Part shown: positions 6,603 through 9,997 of the stretch, piece by piece
How the letters are laid out: each line of letters opens with the position of its first letter
How positions within the stretch are numbered: position 1 is the stretch's first letter
Origin: an uncultured bacterium
GTDB lineage: Bacteria > Cyanobacteriota > Vampirovibrionia > Gastranaerophilales > Gastranaerophilaceae
DNA: 9,997 bases
Assembly (NCBI GenBank): GCA_949286405.1
Contig: CASECH010000203.1
Location: forward strand, 1 to 9,997
Direction: 5' to 3'
Program-made: the position numbers and the translations under genes
Notes under the pieces: generated by a model
What the model was told of the DNA's origin: nothing
The model's database searches: none
Seen by the model: only the letters and a program-made list of their open reading frames with translations

Positions 6603-6645
6603 TAAAAAATAAACGAGTTTTAATTTTAAACTCGTTTATTTTTTA
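6603..6645. terminator. Bidirectional rho-independent terminator
   Basis: A perfect 18-bp inverted repeat (arms 6603-6620 and 6628-6645, 7-nt loop TAATTTT). The inner part is AAACGAGTTT/AAACTCGTTT; the outer arms are A-rich on the left and T-rich on the right, so each strand yields a hairpin followed by a U-run. It lies 19 bp after the winged-helix gene and 8 bp beyond the end of the convergent radical SAM gene, and so would serve both. Confidence 0.9.
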
Positions 6646-6653
6646 GGTTGAAT

Positions 6654-8072
6654 TTATTTTCTTAAAAGAACATTCATACCTGCTCGGAAATAATTTTTAA
6701 CTTCCTCAAGAGAACGAATTCTTGTAAGCATTCTTAAAATATACATAGGTCTTAAATAAAAACGTCTTATTGCAGACTTATGCAATTCAAAAACTCTATC
6801 CTTTGTTAAATAATGAGTATTTACTGCCGGATAAAAATAAGCACTTTCAAAAGAAGTATCTTTATCAAATAGGTTATGTTCTTTTGCATAGTTATAATAA
6901 GTTGATCCAGGAAGAGGTGTCGCAGTATAGAAACTTATAAAATCACTATCAAGCTCTATAGCAAAACGTATTGTATCCTCAACTGTTTCTTCATTCTCCC
7001 AAGGTAAACCTATTACGAAATAATTATATATTCTTATCTTAGCTTTTTTGAAAATTTTTACAGTTCTTCTAATATCATCAAGAGTAATCTTTTTACCCAT
7101 TTTATCAAGCATATATTGAGAACCGCTTTCAACACCTATACTCACAAGCCTACAACCTGATTCATACATTTTTTTTGCCATATCATAATCTGCAGTATCT
7201 GCTCTTGTATTAGCAGACCAAGTAATTTTTAATCCTGAATCAATAATTGCTTGACACAAGTCATAAACCCATTTTTTATCAAGATTAAAAATATCTGACC
7301 AAAATAAAAAGTTAGTTATATTATATTTTTCAACACACTCTTTTATTTCTGCCATAATATTCTCAACACTACGACGTCTGACTTTAGCTCCTGATACAGG
7401 GGTTGCTAGACAGAAAAAGCAATGGAAAGGGCAACCTCTTGAGACCTTTATAGTCGCTTGAACCTTGTTATTATCAGGTCTTCGATAAATAGAATTATCA
7501 ACTAAATGACGAGCAGGAAATGGAATAGAATCCAAATCTTCTATAAAAGGTCGCGGACCGTTAAATTTAATTAACAAATCATCACGGTAATATATACCTA
7601 AAATATCTGAACAACTCTTTCCTTCTAAAATTTCTTTAAGAGTTTCCTCAGCTTCTCCAAGAATACCTATATCTAAATCTTTATGTTCTTCAAGAATTGC
7701 CATACCTAAAGTTAAAAAAGCAGCCCCTTTGGCAATTGTAGTTAAATTAGGACAAATCTCTTTTGCTTTTTTTACAGCATCCAAATCATGTTCTAGCGTT
7801 GGTGTCGCGATATTAATAACTAAGTAATCTGGATTAAATTCTTTTAAATCCTTTTCGTAATCTCCACCTTGACTATAATCCTCAATTTTAGCCTCTAATC
7901 CGACTTTTTCAGCAACAGCTGCAAGATACATCAAATCTTGAGGCGGCAATGGAGGAATTACCAACAACTCCTTTGTTGGTTGTTGACATCTGTCTTCTCG
8001 ATTCATCACAGGGGATGGCGGATAAATTAGTAAAACTTTTTTCTTCTTTTGTTCTTCAATATTTTCTGTCAT
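6654..8072 (-). CDS. B12-binding-domain radical SAM protein (BchE/HpnJ-like)
   Basis: A 472-residue radical SAM enzyme with an N-terminal cobalamin-binding-like domain (about 12-150) and a central radical SAM barrel (about 205-400). The [4Fe-4S] cluster ligands are Cys214, Cys218 and Cys221 in SRGCPFHCFFC. Other barrel motifs are NTRADT near 288-293, IGVESGSQ (312-319) and IGLPWENEETVEDT (354-367). The N-terminal domain keeps the family phrases PPLPPQDLMYLAAVAEK (40-56) and GILGEAEETL (136-145). However, the DxHxxG cobalamin motif is absent: the segment reads KGAAFLTLG (115-123), with Phe where His might be expected. A basic C-terminal tail follows (436-472). Such proteins do methylations, ring closures or other radical steps on lipids, tetrapyrroles or natural products. 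The substrate is not identifiable here. AAAGG lies 9-10 nt before the ATG and only 4 bp separate it from the upstream transporter gene, so they form an operon. Confidence 0.88.
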   Translation of the reverse strand: MTENIEEQKKKKVLLIYPPSPVMNREDRCQQPTKELLVIPPLPPQDLMYLAAVAEKVGLEAKIEDYSQGGDYEKDLKEFNPDYLVINIATPTLEHDLDAVKKAKEICPNLTTIAKGAAFLTLGMAILEEHKDLDIGILGEAEETLKEILEGKSCSDILGIYYRDDLLIKFNGPRPFIEDLDSIPFPARHLVDNSIYRRPDNNKVQATIKVSRGCPFHCFFCLATPVSGAKVRRRSVENIMAEIKECVEKYNITNFLFWSDIFNLDKKWVYDLCQAIIDSGLKITWSANTRADTADYDMAKKMYESGCRLVSIGVESGSQYMLDKMGKKITLDDIRRTVKIFKKAKIRIYNYFVIGLPWENEETVEDTIRFAIELDSDFISFYTATPLPGSTYYNYAKEHNLFDKDTSFESAYFYPAVNTHYLTKDRVFELHKSAIRRFYLRPMYILRMLTRIRSLEEVKNYFRAGMNVLLRK

Positions 8073-8076
8073 TTTA

Positions 8077-9465
8077 TTAAGCCTTTTCTTTAACTGATTT
8101 TGCTATTACAGCAGCTGTTAATAAACAAAATGCACCGATTAAAAATGCATATTCCCAATGGTAATTAATATAGTCAGATCCCATACTGAATCCGCATTTA
8201 GAAATTACCCAAGCAACTAATGTACACACAAAGACTTGAGGACCAGCTATAAATATATTAAAAATACCCATCACAGAACCTTCTGTTCCTTTTTTGATGT
8301 ACTGAGACAACATAGCAAAAGGTAATGCACAAATACTAGCCCAACCTATACCAGCCAATCCCATCATAGCTGCAACAATTTTTGTATCTTTTGCAAACGC
8401 CATTCCAAGATATGCTAATACCATTGATAAAAGAGATACAATATGAACTTTTTTATTACCAAACTTAGCAGACAAAACTCCAATTGGAATAGCTACCAAA
8501 AAGCATACTAGATTAAATATTGCAAAACATATAGACGAAAAATTAGTTCCGGTTACAACTGCATTATCAAACATTTGTTTTGTAGAATCAGCAGCAGTCG
8601 TTAAATCTGGAACACAGTATAAAGTGTGCACCGCATACTGTGTAAAAAATATCATCATACACATTGTACCAATCCAAGTAAAAAATTGCATTGTACAAAT
8701 TTTAGTAACCTCCGGAGATAATGCAAAGAAATTCTTTAATGCATCAATAAAAGAATCCTCTTGTTTTTCTGCTGTAGCTACATCTTTTAATGTTTCTTTT
8801 TTATTATTATGCTCTTTTATAGTAATACAAGTCCAAACCATACCCAAAGTAAAAGCTAGTGCTGCCATAATAAACTGGGCAGGGATAGACATTTGATAAT
8901 TAAAGAAATACTTCAAAAACGGTGCAGCTCCAGCAGCAATTACCGATCCCAATCCAATTGCTAAACTAATATAAGAATTAGCTAAAGAATATTGTTCTTC
9001 AGGTACAATATCAGGAATTAAAGCTCGATATGGACCTTGAGCGACATTTACGCAAGCATCGATAATCCAAATCATAATTGCAGCAATTAACAACGCTGTC
9101 AATGCAGGAAGATGTATTCCAGACATCTTTTCTAAAAAATCTGCAACACCGGCAGAATTTGGGAATATCCATAATGCAACAGAAGCTAATAATGCCCCTC
9201 CTAGAAGATAAGGTCTTCTTCTGCCTAATGGAGATACTGTCTTATCACTCAATGCTCCAACAATTGGCTGAACAACCATTCCTGTAAACGGGCCTGCAAG
9301 CCATATCAAACCATAAATAAAAGGAGAAGCACCAAGACTTTCTGTAACAGGCCCTGATAAAATAATTCTCATCTGCCAAGCGAACTGCAATCCAAAAAAA
9401 CCTAATGCAAAATTTAAAAACTGAGCAGAGGTAAACTTTTTCAATACATTATTATTCTCTTCCAT
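8077..9465 (-). CDS. MFS sugar transporter, SLC45/sucrose-transporter-like (GPH family)
   Basis: A 462-residue inner-membrane protein with about twelve predicted hydrophobic helices and a charged central loop at about 216-245. The first helices carry the hallmarks of the SLC45/plant SUT branch of glycoside-pentoside-hexuronide symporters: QFAWQMRIILSGPVTESLG (27-45), IWLAGPFTGMVVQPIVGALSD (54-74) and the cytoplasmic loop GRRRP (81-85). VAQGPYRALIPD (141-152) and EEQYSLANSY (156-165) match the conserved helix-4/5 region, where plant transporters have an NxxQGPCRALLxDL-like motif. The expected role is proton- or sodium-coupled uptake of a disaccharide such as sucrose or maltose; the actual sugar is inference. 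AGGGAG (minus strand, 9474-9479) precedes the ATG by about 8 nt. It is the first gene of a two-gene operon with the radical SAM protein and is divergent from the prepilin. Confidence 0.9.
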   Translation of the reverse strand: MEENNNVLKKFTSAQFLNFALGFFGLQFAWQMRIILSGPVTESLGASPFIYGLIWLAGPFTGMVVQPIVGALSDKTVSPLGRRRPYLLGGALLASVALWIFPNSAGVADFLEKMSGIHLPALTALLIAAIMIWIIDACVNVAQGPYRALIPDIVPEEQYSLANSYISLAIGLGSVIAAGAAPFLKYFFNYQMSIPAQFIMAALAFTLGMVWTCITIKEHNNKKETLKDVATAEKQEDSFIDALKNFFALSPEVTKICTMQFFTWIGTMCMMIFFTQYAVHTLYCVPDLTTAADSTKQMFDNAVVTGTNFSSICFAIFNLVCFLVAIPIGVLSAKFGNKKVHIVSLLSMVLAYLGMAFAKDTKIVAAMMGLAGIGWASICALPFAMLSQYIKKGTEGSVMGIFNIFIAGPQVFVCTLVAWVISKCGFSMGSDYINYHWEYAFLIGAFCLLTAAVIAKSVKEKA

Positions 9466-9499
9466 TATGATATCTCCCTAAATAAAGTCACTATATATC

Positions 9500-9528
9500 A
9501 GGATATATCTAAAATAAGTCATAGTCAA
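9500..9528 (-). promoter_or_regulatory. Putative promoter of the transporter-radical SAM operon
   Basis: On the minus strand TTGACT (plus-strand 9523-9528, 5 of 6) and TATCCT (9500-9505, 4 of 6) are 17 bp apart, giving a start near 9493 and a leader of about 28 nt with AGGGAG. A perfect TATAAT further upstream on the same strand (around 9553) lacks a -35 partner and is the alternative. Confidence 0.4.
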
Positions 9529-9565
9529 GCTTATTAATATGCACAAAATAATTATAATACCGACC

Positions 9566-9594
9566 TTGACAAACTCATTAAAAATATAGATAAT
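9566..9594 (+). promoter_or_regulatory. Strong sigma-70-type promoter of the prepilin gene
   Basis: Perfect -35 TTGACA (9566-9571), 17-bp spacer and GATAAT (9589-9594, 5 of 6) place the start near 9601. The 25-nt leader carries a full AGGAGG (9613-9618) 7 nt before the ATG at 9626. This is the best promoter and ribosome site in the window, so the gene looks built for high expression even though its frame is broken by the C-tract. Confidence 0.8.
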
Positions 9595-9625
9595 TAATTG
9601 GTGTAGCAATATAGGAGGTTTTACA

Positions 9626-9997
9626 ATGAAAAATGAAAAAGCTTACAGAATCGCCCCCCCCCCGAAAATGAATATTTAAAATATGTTTACTTTCAAAAAA
9701 GAAATTTTACAGACAAACGACCTATTCATTTTGCCTTTACACTTGCTGAAGTGTTGATAACATTAGGTGTGATAGGAATAATAGCAGCAATGACACTACC
9801 CTCACTTATTCAAAAATATGATGAGCAAGCTACTGTAAATAAAGTAAAAAAATTTTATAGCGTTTTTTCACAAGCTTATACACAAGCAATTCTTGATAAT
9901 GGTACTATTGATAATTGGGGATTAACTGATTCTGAACTAGAAGAAGATGATGAAGGTAACATGGATCATTCTGAGGAATCAAACAAAAATTACGACA
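9626..9997 (+). CDS. Type IV prepilin-like protein, N-terminal part, out of frame at a poly-C tract (phase OFF)
   Basis: The ATG at 9626 has an ideal AGGAGG and a strong promoter. It reads MKNEKAYRIAPPP, crosses ten Cs and stops at TAA 9677-9679 after 17 residues. The pilin body is in another frame, open from 9664 to the window edge (codons starting at 9664, 9667...). That frame has no ATG, GTG or TTG before the hydrophobic helix and a TGA at 9634 upstream, so it can only be made from the 9626 start. Eight or eleven Cs would join the frames and give a 36- or 37-residue leader, then the prepilin peptidase site HFA|FTLAEVLITLG with Glu5 (mature numbering), a hydrophobic helix to about LPSLIQKY, and an acidic soluble domain (EEDDEGN). 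The product would be a surface or secretion pseudopilin. The -1 residue is Ala rather than Gly. A sequencing error in the run would produce the same picture. Confidence 0.85.
9654..9663 (+). repeat. Poly-C homopolymer tract (10 Cs), putative phase-variation switch
   Basis: Ten consecutive Cs, preceded by G at 9653 and followed by G at 9664, lie within the 5' coding region of the prepilin gene. No other C- or G-run in the window approaches this length, in DNA that is strongly AT-rich. The tract falls in the leader peptide, which is removed at maturation, so changes of three Cs would not alter the mature pilin while changes of one or two switch the frame. Ten Cs is the OFF length here; eight or eleven would be ON. 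Confidence 0.92.

Noticed and set aside
8624..9287. Plus-strand open frames of 90 and 69 codons inside the transporter gene
   Set aside because: Antisense shadows of a well-supported membrane transporter.
9626..9679. The 17-residue in-frame peptide as a genuine small protein
   Set aside because: Its strong promoter and ribosome site are better explained as those of the prepilin, which has no other start; the peptide is the OFF-state product.

Overview
This window looks like chromosomal DNA from a low-GC, Gram-negative-type bacterium, most likely a gut Gastranaerophilales (Melainabacteria, the non-photosynthetic sister group of Cyanobacteria). The main clue is the prepilin at the right end, whose processing site reads HFA|FTLAEVLITLGVIGII. 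Alanine-preceded FTLAEVLITLG prepilins are typical of that group as I remember it. This is recall, not a search. Genes use the standard code, end mostly in TAA, and are preceded by ordinary AGGAG-type ribosome binding sites.

Layout. Positions 1-1360 (minus strand) hold two adjacent zinc-dependent medium-chain dehydrogenases in one operon; the distal one runs off the left edge. A 61-bp divergent spacer with back-to-back promoters separates them from a plus-strand protein with two GNAT-like halves (1422-2414), which may be translated from a leaderless mRNA. Next is a tight plus-strand cluster at 2500-5762: ketol-acid reductoisomerase (ilvC), a YhaM-like OB-fold/HD phosphohydrolase, and two tandem thymidylate-kinase-family paralogues. 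After a 155-bp spacer carrying a one-turn direct repeat comes a protein with an OmpR-like winged helix and a lysine-rich linker but no receiver domain (5918-6583). A perfect 18-bp hairpin closes this convergent junction. Positions 6654-9465 (minus) hold a two-gene operon: an SLC45/sucrose-transporter-like MFS protein followed, 4 bp later, by a BchE/HpnJ-type radical SAM enzyme with a degenerate B12-binding domain.

The most interesting element is at the right end. A strong promoter (TTGACA-N17-GATAAT) and an ideal Shine-Dalgarno lead into the start of a type IV prepilin-like gene. Eight to nine codons in, the gene is interrupted by a run of ten cytosines. With ten Cs the start codon is out of frame with the pilin body and translation stops after 17 residues. 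With eight or eleven Cs it reads through into a complete prepilin N-terminus. In DNA this AT-rich, that is the signature of a slipped-strand phase-variable surface gene, captured here in the OFF state, although a homopolymer sequencing error must be excluded.

Most of the rest is metabolic: branched-chain amino acid synthesis, nucleotide phosphorylation, RNA turnover, sugar uptake and alcohol/polyol oxidation. No tRNA, rRNA, CRISPR array, insertion sequence or phage gene was seen. No gene-free stretch exceeds 300 bases.
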